A stretch of DNA of 64,000 nucleotides, from assembly GCA_965267435.1 (NCBI GenBank), contig OZ253960.1, positions 3,348,001 to 3,412,000 on the forward strand, in the 5' to 3' direction. A program made the translations under genes and the position numbers. The DNA is from JAWPMT01 sp965267435. Its GTDB lineage: Bacteria > Bacteroidota > Bacteroidia > Cytophagales > Cyclobacteriaceae. The notes beneath the pieces were generated by a model. That model ran no database searches. It saw only the letters and a program-made list of their open reading frames with translations, and was not told where the DNA came from. Numbering within the stretch: position 1 is the first letter of the stretch; each line of letters starts with the position of its first letter. Below are positions 56,001 to 63,321 of the stretch, piece after piece.

Positions 56001-56123
56001 TTGGAAGAAGTCCTCTTCCAGGCCCGTCCCTGCCAGGGAAACGTGCGCAACTAATATACCAAGCGCCAGCAGACTAAATCTCCGCCAAAACGATGGTAAT
56101 TCTGAAGTAACAAAGTGCTTCAT
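53079..56123 (-). CDS. SusC/RagA family TonB-linked outer-membrane transporter
   Basis: The protein has 1014 residues from ATG 56123; the longer reading from 56192 would put 23 residues ahead of the signal peptide. A signal region (RFSLLALGILVAHVSLA) is followed by a CarboxypepD_reg-like domain with GTVYDTNGEIMLGTTVIEKG and VTNEYGQYSLNV, the TonB-box region with EEIVVVGYGTQKK near 120, the plug with VDGIPLSGSIFDFN and the SusC signature EVLKDAAATAIYGSRGANG, then a 22-strand barrel ending in YFFGINLNF. With SusD it forms the gated importer of the locus, driven by TonB. Confidence 0.96.
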   Translation of the reverse strand: MKHFVTSELPSFWRRFSLLALGILVAHVSLAGTGLEEDFFQSRVTGTVYDTNGEIMLGTTVIEKGTNNGTVTNEYGQYSLNVSGDATLVFSFIGMQTQEVAVNNRSTVDATLEFDLSTLEEIVVVGYGTQKKRDVTASIGQVSAQEIAELPVSNAVQALQGRVAGLDITPRGGRPGQEPQIIIRGRRSINASNDPLYVVDGIPLSGSIFDFNQQNIESIEVLKDAAATAIYGSRGANGVILVTTKKGKAGAPQVSYSGYYGPTTVLKQVDMMNAREFADMKRESRRADANGVAAWDGTIPPDDQVFEDPAEFSSIAEGYRSTDYQDLIFQNGSRMDHQLSVMGGTENTTYSMAAGYFSEEGIIEHIGFDRFTLNMSIDQKVGDRLRFGASAMLSRTVQDWGSPSTLNEALANNPMGEPYDEDGNLQFLPIADGIRTNPLNEIVDGARVDERKFNRIFASIYAEYEILDGLKYRINFGPDIRTRRRGRFEGSLTNARRGAPPRAYVENREEFAYTLENIVTYNKSMGSHDFGVTLLQSIQEDREEGSSFRGEDVPVESMLWYNFGAGGDVTDRSSYLSEWAIASFMGRVNYGFQGKYLLQLTLRADGSSRLAEGNKWAYFPGISAGWRVSDEAFLQGVSVIDELKVRASYGEVGNTAIAPYATQGALRSTVYNFGDSPARGFRLSDIPNDELGWERTSTFDIGVDFGLLDSRLTGTIDFYRSETSDLLLQFQLPYTSGYNSVLSNVGKTRNTGWEITLSSVNIDQADGLRWTTDVNFYTNKEEIVELFNGPVDDIGNQWFIGEPINVYFDYQKVGIWQANEVDDASDFDNSVPGSIKVADLNGNGIADQGDRTILGTDIPDWTMGMTNRLEYKGIDFSFFIFWRWGQTLRSNFHDGNNSLFARYNNLNVDYWTIDNPTNAYPRPNLNQERPRYDDTMRYFDGSFMKVRNITLGYTLPSQWTDAANISNVRLYFMADTPIVVAKYESFDPEADENGVTGGDLPSARGYFFGINLNF

Positions 56124-56561
56124 GTGATTATTGGTTAGGGTTAAAAAAAGTTCGTTTGGAATTAGAATGAAGGAGTCAGGTCTGTGCTCCATTCATGGTG
56201 TGAAAGAATAGCTGGTGAGCTTCATCCATTGAATTTGCAGGTTTAGGGTTCATCACTGATAAATCTTCTTTTTTACCCCCCAAATCGGCCCCTCTAACTG
56301 AAGATTCTTCTAGGAATTTAGTGGAAAATGTCAATTTCTTAAAAGGGTTGGACAAGAAACTGAGCCCAAAAACTGAAATAACGTTACCGGTAGCTAAAAA
56401 AATTTTTTTTGAGCGCCGGTTTTTGCGTGTTTTTCGAAACAACCGTTTGAATCGTCGTTGAAATCGTTTGTATAGCGATAACGTTCCCGGAAAACCGGCA
56501 AGTCCCTGCAAGAGATACCCGTACTAATGGCTGGTTTGTTGGTAGAAGGCAGGTTGCACAT
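56124..56561 (-). promoter_or_regulatory. Long susC upstream region with paired ATAACGTTnCCGG repeats
   Basis: The 438-bp gap holds no gene. ATAACGTTACCGG (56378-56390) and ATAACGTTCCCGG (56478-56490) are near-identical 13-mers exactly 100 bp apart; only one base differs. An A/T tract (about 56395-56412) lies between them. The 250 bp nearest susC may be a long leader. The repeats are candidate operators for the HTCS or another regulator; binding is inference. A 111-residue minus-strand reading frame here has no protein-like features. Confidence 0.4.
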
Positions 56562-57995
56562 TCACCAGGTCCACCATTCGGCTCGGACCCCGAAGAAATG
56601 CCCCACCTTCTTGCTGCCAACGAGCTGTAGGAAGGGTGAGTAGAGGTCCTCACGGGCTTTTTGATTGTAGATACCCATGGAATAGATGAACCTCAGGTGT
56701 GGACGAGACCATATCGAGCGCTGCTTGCGCAACGCCAGTGTAGGTATCAAGCTGATCTTACCCATTCGATACCAGTCCTGTTCACCATCCTGTCGCTGAG
56801 AATAATGAACTTCCGTTTGCCAGTGGAACAGGTCCGAGATATAGTTGACCATGCGCAAGCCTGCCGTGAAATCTTGTTTGAAGTTGAAGACCTCTCTACC
56901 GAAGTAGGTTTCTTCTACCCCTCGCCCTTTTGCTGCTCCCTTGCTCCGATTGTAGACGCCATACCCATTGAAGGTGAGTCTCTCCGAAACATTGACAACA
57001 AAGTGGTCCACGATATGCCATGAATAGGCCTTGCTGAATTTGAAATCCTCCTGATTCACGGCGCCAAATGTTTCCCATGTACGCGAGGAACCACCATCGC
57101 CACCATTGGCAATGCCGCATCCATAGCGGACACCAATTTGATGAAATGAGCCGTCCCGAAACTGAGTGAGGTTGTGTTGGTACCGGGCCCCAAGCACAAA
57201 GCCATCGTCGGCAGGCGCAGAGAGCACGAGGTTGCTAGTGTCAGACAGGGAAGTGGAGGGGTCCCCCATGCGGTGGTATTCCCCGAGAATGGAAAAGAGC
57301 CGCCCTTCACCGAGTCGAATATCCTGCTCCAGTATGTACATGATCCGATTGCGGATCTCGAGGCTTTGCGTGCCCGACTTGATGTTGATATAGAAAAATG
57401 GCGGCACGGTGCTGGACGTGTCTGTCGAAGCTACAAATCCCATCATCGCGCGAGTGCCCTTGTATTCCGCACCAAAACCCTGAGTGGAGTGATCGTTGAA
57501 AACCCAATAGTCGGCCATATAGATATCCGGTCCGCGATAGAGTCTCGAACCTACCCATAGATTGAGGTCTTTGGTCAGCACATTCTTCGCCTCTGCGTAC
57601 ATTTCCGGTAGGGCTATTGTCAATCCATTCGGGTTGCCCGTGTTGTCGTTGCCAAATAGCGAACCACTGCGTGAAAAGACCGATGCTCGCAGTTGAACGT
57701 TGACCTGCAGCGAATCGGGGTTGGGCTTTTCGGGCTTCATCTGAAAGGCCATCCCAAATTCAAGGTAGTCCTGCTCCTCCATCCTACCGCCGATGCTGCC
57801 CATGTTGTTGAGGTTGAGGCGGCGGCCATCGATGCCAGCGAACCCACTCGTCCAGCTCACACCTATGCGACCGTACGATCCGGCACCTACAGTGAACCAG
57901 TCAGCATTGGCGATGTCTTGATAAAGGATATTTTGTTGCGCCTGCAGGCTGCTTACAATTGCTGCTAGTAGCAGAGGAAAAATAGTTCTCTTGAT
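56562..57995 (-). CDS. LamB-like outer-membrane carbohydrate porin, non-standard start
   Basis: This barrel protein of about 477 residues has an N-terminal mature line ADWFTVGAGSYGRIGVSW and a C-terminus FFGVRAEWWTW, both as in maltoporin-type sugar channels, with alternating strands all along. The only usual in-frame start is GTG at 57860, but the frame continues upstream with a clear signal peptide (KRTIFPLLLAAIVSSLQAQ) up to a TGA at about 58002-58004. No ATG, GTG or TTG occurs before the signal peptide; ATC at 57993-57995 would give a natural MKRTIF start. A near-cognate start, a point mutation or a sequence error are all possible. Family assignment is by eye. It lies 85 bp after ald. Confidence 0.55.
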   Translation of the reverse strand: MKRTIFPLLLAAIVSSLQAQQNILYQDIANADWFTVGAGSYGRIGVSWTSGFAGIDGRRLNLNNMGSIGGRMEEQDYLEFGMAFQMKPEKPNPDSLQVNVQLRASVFSRSGSLFGNDNTGNPNGLTIALPEMYAEAKNVLTKDLNLWVGSRLYRGPDIYMADYWVFNDHSTQGFGAEYKGTRAMMGFVASTDTSSTVPPFFYINIKSGTQSLEIRNRIMYILEQDIRLGEGRLFSILGEYHRMGDPSTSLSDTSNLVLSAPADDGFVLGARYQHNLTQFRDGSFHQIGVRYGCGIANGGDGGSSRTWETFGAVNQEDFKFSKAYSWHIVDHFVVNVSERLTFNGYGVYNRSKGAAKGRGVEETYFGREVFNFKQDFTAGLRMVNYISDLFHWQTEVHYSQRQDGEQDWYRMGKISLIPTLALRKQRSIWSRPHLRFIYSMGIYNQKAREDLYSPFLQLVGSKKVGHFFGVRAEWWTW

Positions 57996-58080
57996 AACTT
58001 TTCAGATTTGGGTTGGGATCAAGATACCTCGAAATCGCGATTTTGAGAAATTACAGAAGGAAGCTAACGACTTTCAGACG

Positions 58081-59304
58081 CTAAAACCTGGCGGCCATCA
58101 GCAGGCTGAGATCCTTGTATCCCAGGTTGTACTTCCTGGCCAGGTGGAAGTTGGTGAGGCTGCCCTTATACATATAAACGCCTCGCATGAACCACTTGTG
58201 CGAGAAGATCATCTCCTCGACGCCCCCTTCCTCCGAGATCTGAAGAAGTATGGGAGTAAAAATGTTGGAAATAGCCATGGATGCGGTTTGTGCTACCCGC
58301 GAGGCGATATTGGGCACACAGTAGTGAACGACATCGTACTTGATGAAGGTCGGATGCTCATGATTGGTGATCTCAGAAGTCTCCACGCAGCCCCCCTGAT
58401 CGATACTGACGTCCACAATCACACTGCCCGGCTTCATGCGAGACACCATCTCTTCGGTGACGACCTGTAGGTTGAGGCCTTTCTCCGCTCTGATGGCTCC
58501 TATCACTACATCTGCTTCTATCAGCGCTTTCTCCAGGGTAGCATGGTCCAGCGTCCCCGTGTGTACCTGACGCCCCACAGCATGCTTGAGCCGCCGGAGC
58601 TTGTAGATGTGATTGTCAAAAACCTGGATGTCCGCTCCCAAACCGAGTCCGGCACGGGCCGCATGTTCAGCTACCGTCCCTGCTCCTAAGATGACCACAT
58701 GAGTCGGTGGTACGCCGGTGATCCCTCCCAGGATGATCCCACGGCCATTCTGTGTGCTGCTCAGGTACTCGGCTGCTATCAACATCACCGAACTACCGGC
58801 AATCTCACTCATGGCCCGGACCAGAGGCAGCCCCCCTACCTTATCTTCAATGAACTCGTAGCCAATGGCTGTAATGCGCCTTTTCGCAAGTGCCTGTAGA
58901 TAGTTGATGGATTGCTTCCCTGTCTGAAACGCTGAGAATAGGACGGCTCCGGGGCTCATCATCTCGATCTCTTCGAGAGAAGGCGGCGCCACCTTGAGGA
59001 TCATGGATCCCTGGAAGAGCTCTTTGCGATCGTAGACGATCTTGGCACCCGCTTCGCTATATTCTTCATCGCCAAACTTGGCCAGTTTGCCGGCGCCAGC
59101 TTCGACATGCACTTGCAGACCGTTATTGACAAGTACCCGCACAGAGTCAGGCTTCAGGGCTACCCTGCTCTCCTGAAAACGCGTCGCACGAGGCACCGAT
59201 ACAACAACGGATTTGGCTTCCTTCTTGATCTTGAGGGGCGACTCCTGAGGAGCCAAGGCACTTTCTCGGACGATCTCCGCAATTTCGGAACCAAGTTTCT
59301 CCAC
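58081..59304 (-). CDS. ald: Alanine dehydrogenase
   Basis: The enzyme has 407 residues and oxidises L-alanine to pyruvate and ammonia with NAD+. An N-terminal extension of about 35 residues precedes the family start VVVSVPRATRFQESRVALKP. The substrate-side lysine is in ILKVAPPS, and the NAD site is HVVILGAGTVAEHAARAGLGLGADIQVFD (GxGxxA, near 205-235). SVIVDVSIDQGGCVETSE and HYCVPNIASRVAQTAS are the closing landmarks. It comes 2 bp after tsaE in a porX-tsaE-ald transcript, an order found widely in Bacteroidota. Confidence 0.93.
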   Translation of the reverse strand: MEKLGSEIAEIVRESALAPQESPLKIKKEAKSVVVSVPRATRFQESRVALKPDSVRVLVNNGLQVHVEAGAGKLAKFGDEEYSEAGAKIVYDRKELFQGSMILKVAPPSLEEIEMMSPGAVLFSAFQTGKQSINYLQALAKRRITAIGYEFIEDKVGGLPLVRAMSEIAGSSVMLIAAEYLSSTQNGRGIILGGITGVPPTHVVILGAGTVAEHAARAGLGLGADIQVFDNHIYKLRRLKHAVGRQVHTGTLDHATLEKALIEADVVIGAIRAEKGLNLQVVTEEMVSRMKPGSVIVDVSIDQGGCVETSEITNHEHPTFIKYDVVHYCVPNIASRVAQTASMAISNIFTPILLQISEEGGVEEMIFSHKWFMRGVYMYKGSLTNFHLARKYNLGYKDLSLLMAARF

Positions 59305-59306
59305 GC

Positions 59307-59729
59307 TTACGTCAATTCCAGGCTAACACTTCGGGCGAATTCGTTGACTAATTTAATATTTATTTTGAGGTGTCCGTCGGGAAGCAGCGATGGGATTCGC
59401 TCAGGCCACTCGATGAAGCAATAATCCCCTGAGTAGAAATAGTCTTCCACACCCAAATCCTGGGCCTCCACCTCCTCCTTTAGGCGGTAGAAGTCGAAGT
59501 GATAAACGGTCTTCTCATCAATGGTGAGGTATTGGTTCACAATGGCAAAGGACGGCGAGCTCATGGGATCCGATACCCCAAGGTGCTCACCCAATGCCTT
59601 GATGAGCGTCGTCTTGCCTGCGCCCATTTCACCATAGAAGCACCATACACGTACCTTTCCCGCCTCCATCAGGAGATCACGCGCCAACGCAGATAGCTCA
59701 TCCAGCGTGAATACCCGCTCAGCTGTCAT
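59307..59729 (-). CDS. tsaE: tRNA N6-threonylcarbamoyladenosine ATPase TsaE
   Basis: TsaE is a small ATPase that works with TsaB, TsaC and TsaD to place t6A at position 37 of ANN-reading tRNAs. The protein has 140 residues. Walker A is YGEMGAGKTTL (32-42). SPSFAIVNQYLTIDEKTVYHFDFYRL holds the usual switch line, and YCFIEWPERI is the Trp motif of the family. It overlaps porX by 4 bp (ATGA) and lies 2 bp before ald. Confidence 0.95.
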   Translation of the reverse strand: MTAERVFTLDELSALARDLLMEAGKVRVWCFYGEMGAGKTTLIKALGEHLGVSDPMSSPSFAIVNQYLTIDEKTVYHFDFYRLKEEVEAQDLGVEDYFYSGDYCFIEWPERIPSLLPDGHLKINIKLVNEFARSVSLELT

Positions 59730-61276
59730 TTCGGCGTCAGCGTGATGAAAGGAATGATCATTTCCTCCAGGCTGATGCCTCCGTGCTGGAAAGTGTCTTT
59801 GTAGAAATTGACGTAGTAGTTGTAGTTATTAGGGTAGGCAAAGAAGTAGTCCTCGGAAGCGAAGGCGAAGGACGTGCTCACATTGACCTTGGGCAACCGC
59901 AGTTCCGCGGGGTTGCGGGAAGAGTAGACGGCATCCTCATCAAATGCCAGGTTGCGTCCGGCTTTGTACCTCAGATTGGTGTTGGTATTGCGATCTCCGA
60001 CGATCTTTTCAGGTCTTCGGACACGGATGGTGCCGTGGTCAGTGGTGATAAACACCTTCACCTTTTTCCCGGCGAGGACTTTCAGCGTATCGAGCAGGGA
60101 AGAGTGCGTAAACCAAGAGTTCGTAAGCGACCGATAAGCGGACTCATCTGGCGCCAATTGGCGGATCATCTGCATGTCCGTGCGCGCGTGTGAGAGCATA
60201 TCCACGAAGTTGTAGACGATTGCGTTGAGCTGGTTAGACAGTAGATTCGTAATATTCTCTGTGAGCTGCTTGCCATCGTTGGCATGAATGATCTTGTGGT
60301 AGCTGTACTTGACATTGAGATGCTCCTTCTTCAGGTTTCTACCCAGGAGCTCTTTTTCCTTCATGTTCTTCCCATCTTCGGAGTCCTCTCCTACCCAAAG
60401 GTCCGGATGGCGCTTGGCAATGTCTTCAGGCATCATGCCGGCAAAGAGGGCATTTCGGGCATAGGCAGTCGTCGTGGGCAAGATCGAATAATACTGACGT
60501 CGGTCCTCGACCTCAAAGAACTTGGCTATCTCGGGCTCCATCACCTCCCACTGATCCTGCCTCAGGTTGTCTATCACTATCAAAAAGACAGACTGCCCAT
60601 CCTCGATATTCGGGAAGACCCATTTTTGCAATACCTGGTGAGAAAGCACTGGCCGATCGCTTTCCGCATCATTCAACCATGAGACGTACTCGTCCTGGAT
60701 AAAGCGGCTGAAGTTTGCATTGGCCTCATTTTTCTGCATCTGGAAGACCTCGTTCATGCTCTTGTCATCGGTGTTGTCGATGGCCAGCTCCCAGTACACC
60801 AATTTCCTGTATAGTTCCGCCCATGTCGCATGGTCACTCACCTCATTGAGCTCCATGCTGAGGTTGCGAAACTCCTGCTGGTAGTTGAGATTAGTCTTCT
60901 CCGAGATGATGCGCTGATTGTCGAGGATTTTTTTGATCGACAGCAGGATCTGGTTGGGATTGAGCGGTTTGATCAGGTAGTCGGCAATCTTGGATCCCAG
61001 GGCCTCATCCATGATGTGCTCCTCCTCGCTTTTTGTGATCATGATCACCGGCACATTTGGATGCGTGGATTTGATGTAGTTCAGGGTCTCGAGCCCTGTC
61101 ATCCCCGGCATGTTCTCGTCCAGAAAGACCGCGTCGAAGGTATTGTGATCGATCTGCTCGAGGGCGTCGGCGCCACTCGGCACGGGCACCACGTCGTACC
61201 CTTTGTTGTTGAGGAAGAGTATGTGGGGCTTCAGCAACTCGATTTCGTCATCGGCCCATAAGATCTTGTATTTCAT
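59726..61276 (-). CDS. porX: PorX-type response regulator with PglZ domain
   Basis: This 516-residue cytoplasmic regulator has an N-terminal receiver domain (1-125) with Asp9/Asp10, phospho-acceptor Asp53 (FLDENMPGM) and Lys103 (YLIKPLN). A linker helix bundle follows (125-205), then a PglZ domain of the alkaline phosphatase fold (about 205-510) with FLIVIDNLRQDQW, FITTDHGTIRV and YNYYVNFYKDTFQHGG. PorX of Porphyromonas works with PorY and a sigma factor to switch on T9SS genes and has been reported to cleave nucleic acid. The T9SS-sorted protein at 18315-21461 is a potential downstream output. porY is not in the window. Confidence 0.93.
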   Translation of the reverse strand: MKYKILWADDEIELLKPHILFLNNKGYDVVPVPSGADALEQIDHNTFDAVFLDENMPGMTGLETLNYIKSTHPNVPVIMITKSEEEHIMDEALGSKIADYLIKPLNPNQILLSIKKILDNQRIISEKTNLNYQQEFRNLSMELNEVSDHATWAELYRKLVYWELAIDNTDDKSMNEVFQMQKNEANANFSRFIQDEYVSWLNDAESDRPVLSHQVLQKWVFPNIEDGQSVFLIVIDNLRQDQWEVMEPEIAKFFEVEDRRQYYSILPTTTAYARNALFAGMMPEDIAKRHPDLWVGEDSEDGKNMKEKELLGRNLKKEHLNVKYSYHKIIHANDGKQLTENITNLLSNQLNAIVYNFVDMLSHARTDMQMIRQLAPDESAYRSLTNSWFTHSSLLDTLKVLAGKKVKVFITTDHGTIRVRRPEKIVGDRNTNTNLRYKAGRNLAFDEDAVYSSRNPAELRLPKVNVSTSFAFASEDYFFAYPNNYNYYVNFYKDTFQHGGISLEEMIIPFITLTPK

Positions 61277-61478
61277 TCAGTCGCTCGTAGTGTATTATAT
61301 AGGTAATGCGTTCATCACCCGTACCGTTCCAACGAACATAAACATAGGGCTAATTGTGACAACGGGAAACTTTCTTTTTTTCAGTTGAATAGTTGAGGGG
61401 TTTATGAGTTGAGAAGTTTACTTGGTTTTTTGAGATCGCACTGGCCCTTGCTCATACCAGCCGCACTACCCGCCTCGT

Positions 61479-61590
61479 GCATTCGCGAGCTTTTGGCCCC
61501 TCTGGCCTTTTCGCGCAAGCCCGCCTCATCTCGCGACCATGCTTACGGCCTTTTCTGAGTTGATAAGTTGATAGGTTTTTAAGTTGATTG
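61479..61590 (+). repeat. Intergenic hairpin repeat, copy 2
   Basis: GCATTCGCGAG (61479-61489) pairs with CTCGCGA-cc-ATGC (61530-61542). Compared with copy 1 (34173-34280), the four central stem bases differ on both sides and still pair (GGCC/GGCC against TCGC/GCGA), while the outer GCAT, GAG and the tail ATGCTTACGGCCTTTT are the same. A TTGATAAGTTGATAGGTTTTTAAGTTGAT tail follows. The flanks (61277-61478 and 61591-61756) hold more TTGAnAGTTG-type short repeats near 61385-61425 and a GCCGGTG/CACCGGC hairpin at 61679-61695; no gene is seen in them apart from the IS. Confidence 0.65.
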
Positions 61591-61793
61591 TGGCGGTGGA
61601 CGAGGTAATTAAAAGGAGTGAATATGCCGGTGCGGTTGAATCAGGGTCTCATGAGCCCTGCGATCCCCACCACGCTCTGCCGGTGTCTCACCGGCCCGTC
61701 CGCCTCGATCTTCGTGAGGAAAGCGGCCGCCCCGCCCGCGCAGGGCTGCCTGTCTTGTCCTGAAATAGGTTTACACAATTGTGATAAACCGAA

Positions 61794-62198
61794 ATGGATG
61801 AAAACGAGAATGGAAGAATTCGACATGGCGGCGAGATAAGCATTTCTGAGCGCCACATAATGATCCAGGAATATCTTGCTGGAGGTTATACCAAGCGAGA
61901 GATCTGGTACAAGTACACAGGCAAGAAGGAAGAGCACGGAGCGATATTGAAGTGGATGAGAATGTATGGCTACGTCGATGATGTCCCCAGAAGAAGACAT
62001 ACCTTTAATGTTCCGATCAACTATTATCCAATGGACGAATCTGACGATCTGGATAAGTCTGAGTTGCTTGCCAAAATCAAGCGACTTGAAAGGGAACTTC
62101 AGGATTCTAAGCTGAAGGAAGAAGGCTATCGTATGATGATCGAGATAGCGGAGAAGGACTTCAAAATACCTATCAGAAAAAAGCCCGGCACCAAGTAA
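61794..62198 (+). CDS. IS3-family transposase OrfA
   Basis: The protein has 134 residues. A helix-turn-helix at about 15-60 (ISERHIMIQEYLAGGYTKREIWYKY) binds the ends, and a leucine-zipper-like coil (SELLAKIKRLERELQDSKLKEE) follows at about 85-110. It ends just after a slippery heptamer, A AAA AAG, at 62177-62183. In IS3 elements a -1 shift there joins OrfA to the catalytic OrfB. Confidence 0.88.
   Translation: MDENENGRIRHGGEISISERHIMIQEYLAGGYTKREIWYKYTGKKEEHGAILKWMRMYGYVDDVPRRRHTFNVPINYYPMDESDDLDKSELLAKIKRLERELQDSKLKEEGYRMMIEIAEKDFKIPIRKKPGTK
62177..62183 (+). promoter_or_regulatory. Programmed -1 frameshift site of the IS transposase
   Basis: The heptamer A AAA AAG is in the X XXY YYZ phase of OrfA (codons AGA AAA AAG). 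A -1 slip continues without stop through ARHQVITTLKDRHPRIALGR into OrfB, whose frame is -1 to OrfA. This makes the OrfAB transposase. Confidence 0.8.
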
Positions 62199-63115
62199 TT
62201 ACGACCTTAAAGGACAGACACCCTCGTATCGCTCTGGGACGATTGTGTCCATTATTTGGTATCACCAGACAATCCTATTACCAGCACTACTGGCATCAGC
62301 AAACGACCAGGTTTGAAGAGGAGCTGGTCATTCGAGAGGTCTTAAGACTCCGACAAACTCATCGTAGAATGGGAGGTAGGAAGCTCTACGAGTTGCTGGA
62401 ACCCTTCATGCTTGAGCATCAAATCAAGATGGGCAGAGATGCGCTATTTGATGTCTTATCCTCTCGTAATCTGTTAGTTAAGCGTAGAAAAAGAAGAGTG
62501 GTTACTACACAATCCTTTCATTGGCTGCGGAAGTACCCCAACCAGATTCGAGAGTTTGTGCCTCGTAAGCCCAACGAGCTTTGGGTAAGCGACATCACAT
62601 ATTGGAAAATTGAATCTGGACATTTGTACATCAGCTTTGTCACTGATGCTTATTCGAGAAAGATCGTCGGCTACCATGTAGCGGATACGCTAGAATCAAT
62701 TGAAACAGTCCAAGCATTGCGTATGGCCATTGACAACAGTGAGGGATCACTTAACAACTTGATCCATCATTCAGATCGAGGTATCCAATACTGCTCATCT
62801 ACATACGTGTCGCTTTTGGAGAAACATGGAATCGGTATATCAATGACCGAGAATGGTGATCCTTTGGAGAACCCAATAGCCGAACGAGTCAATGGTATCA
62901 TTAAGAATGAATATCTGGACTGCTATCAAGTAGGTACGCTACCCGTAGCTAAGCAGCTGCTGGATCGTGTCATCGAAGTATACAATAATGAAAGACCCCA
63001 CATGAGCCTGGGACAACTGACACCAGACCAAGTCCACGCAGAAGCCTTAGAGACTGAAAAACTATGGAAAAAACGAGTGTTTGTAAATCGATTACAGGAC
63101 TATCGAAAATTGTAA
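62184..63115 (+). CDS. IS3-family transposase OrfB (DDE integrase), frameshift product
   Basis: This is the catalytic half, read by a -1 shift from OrfA; the coordinates begin just after the slippery site, and a lone TTG start at 62243 would give 290 residues. The DDE triad is visible: Asp in WVSDITYWK, Asp in HHSDRGIQY and Glu in NPIAERVNGIIKNEY, with a YNNERPHMSLGQLTPDQVH end typical of the rve family. The frame is intact to its stop, so the IS could be active. Confidence 0.9.
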
Positions 63116-63172
63116 ATTACCAATAGGACTATATGTGAAACCTGTAAACTTATTTTAGGACGAGTCAGCCGC

Positions 63173-63316
63173 AATGATTCGTGCGGTGGGGCGCCTTCGC
63201 CAAGGCTTCGGCGACCAAAGAGCACCATCACCAAAGCTCGGCGTCCAATCGGCGCCCAGTCAATATTCCTCGACAGTCGACGACTATTATCCCTAATTTT
63301 GAGCTCCCGAATCATT
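63173..63316. repeat. Palindromic intergenic element right of the IS
   Basis: AATGATTCG at 63173-63181 is matched by CGAATCATT at 63308-63316. Within it GGGCGCC (near 63188) pairs with GGCGCCC (near 63265), and a GCCTTCGCCAAGGC hairpin lies next to the first arm. It fills most of the gap between the IS and the HD gene. It differs in sequence from the hairpin repeats at 34.2 and 61.5 kb. Confidence 0.45.
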
Positions 63317-63321
63317 AGGAC

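Larger units (their letters stand above)
61757..63161 (+). mobile_element. IS3-family insertion sequence
   Basis: The element is about 1405 bp. Left end GTCCTGAAATAGGTTTACA (61757-61775) and right end, read inward, GTCCTAAAATAAGTTTACA (63161-63143) match at 17 of 19 bases. It carries two transposase frames linked by a frameshift signal. I saw no clear target duplication, so one flank may have changed after insertion, or the exact ends may be off by a base or two. It sits between porX and a divergently read HD-domain gene. Confidence 0.88.

Noticed and set aside
56176..56511. Minus-strand 111-residue reading frame upstream of susC
   Set aside because: Basic, low-complexity content over an A/T tract and repeat pair; it reads like a leader region rather than a protein.
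57860..57862. GTG at 57860 as the true start of the porin
   Set aside because: It would delete the signal peptide and the first strand of an outer-membrane protein; the frame upstream clearly encodes both.
61618..61839. Plus-strand 73-residue reading frame across the left IS end
   Set aside because: It spans the junction of flanking DNA and the insertion sequence, so it cannot be an old gene, and it shows no known motif.
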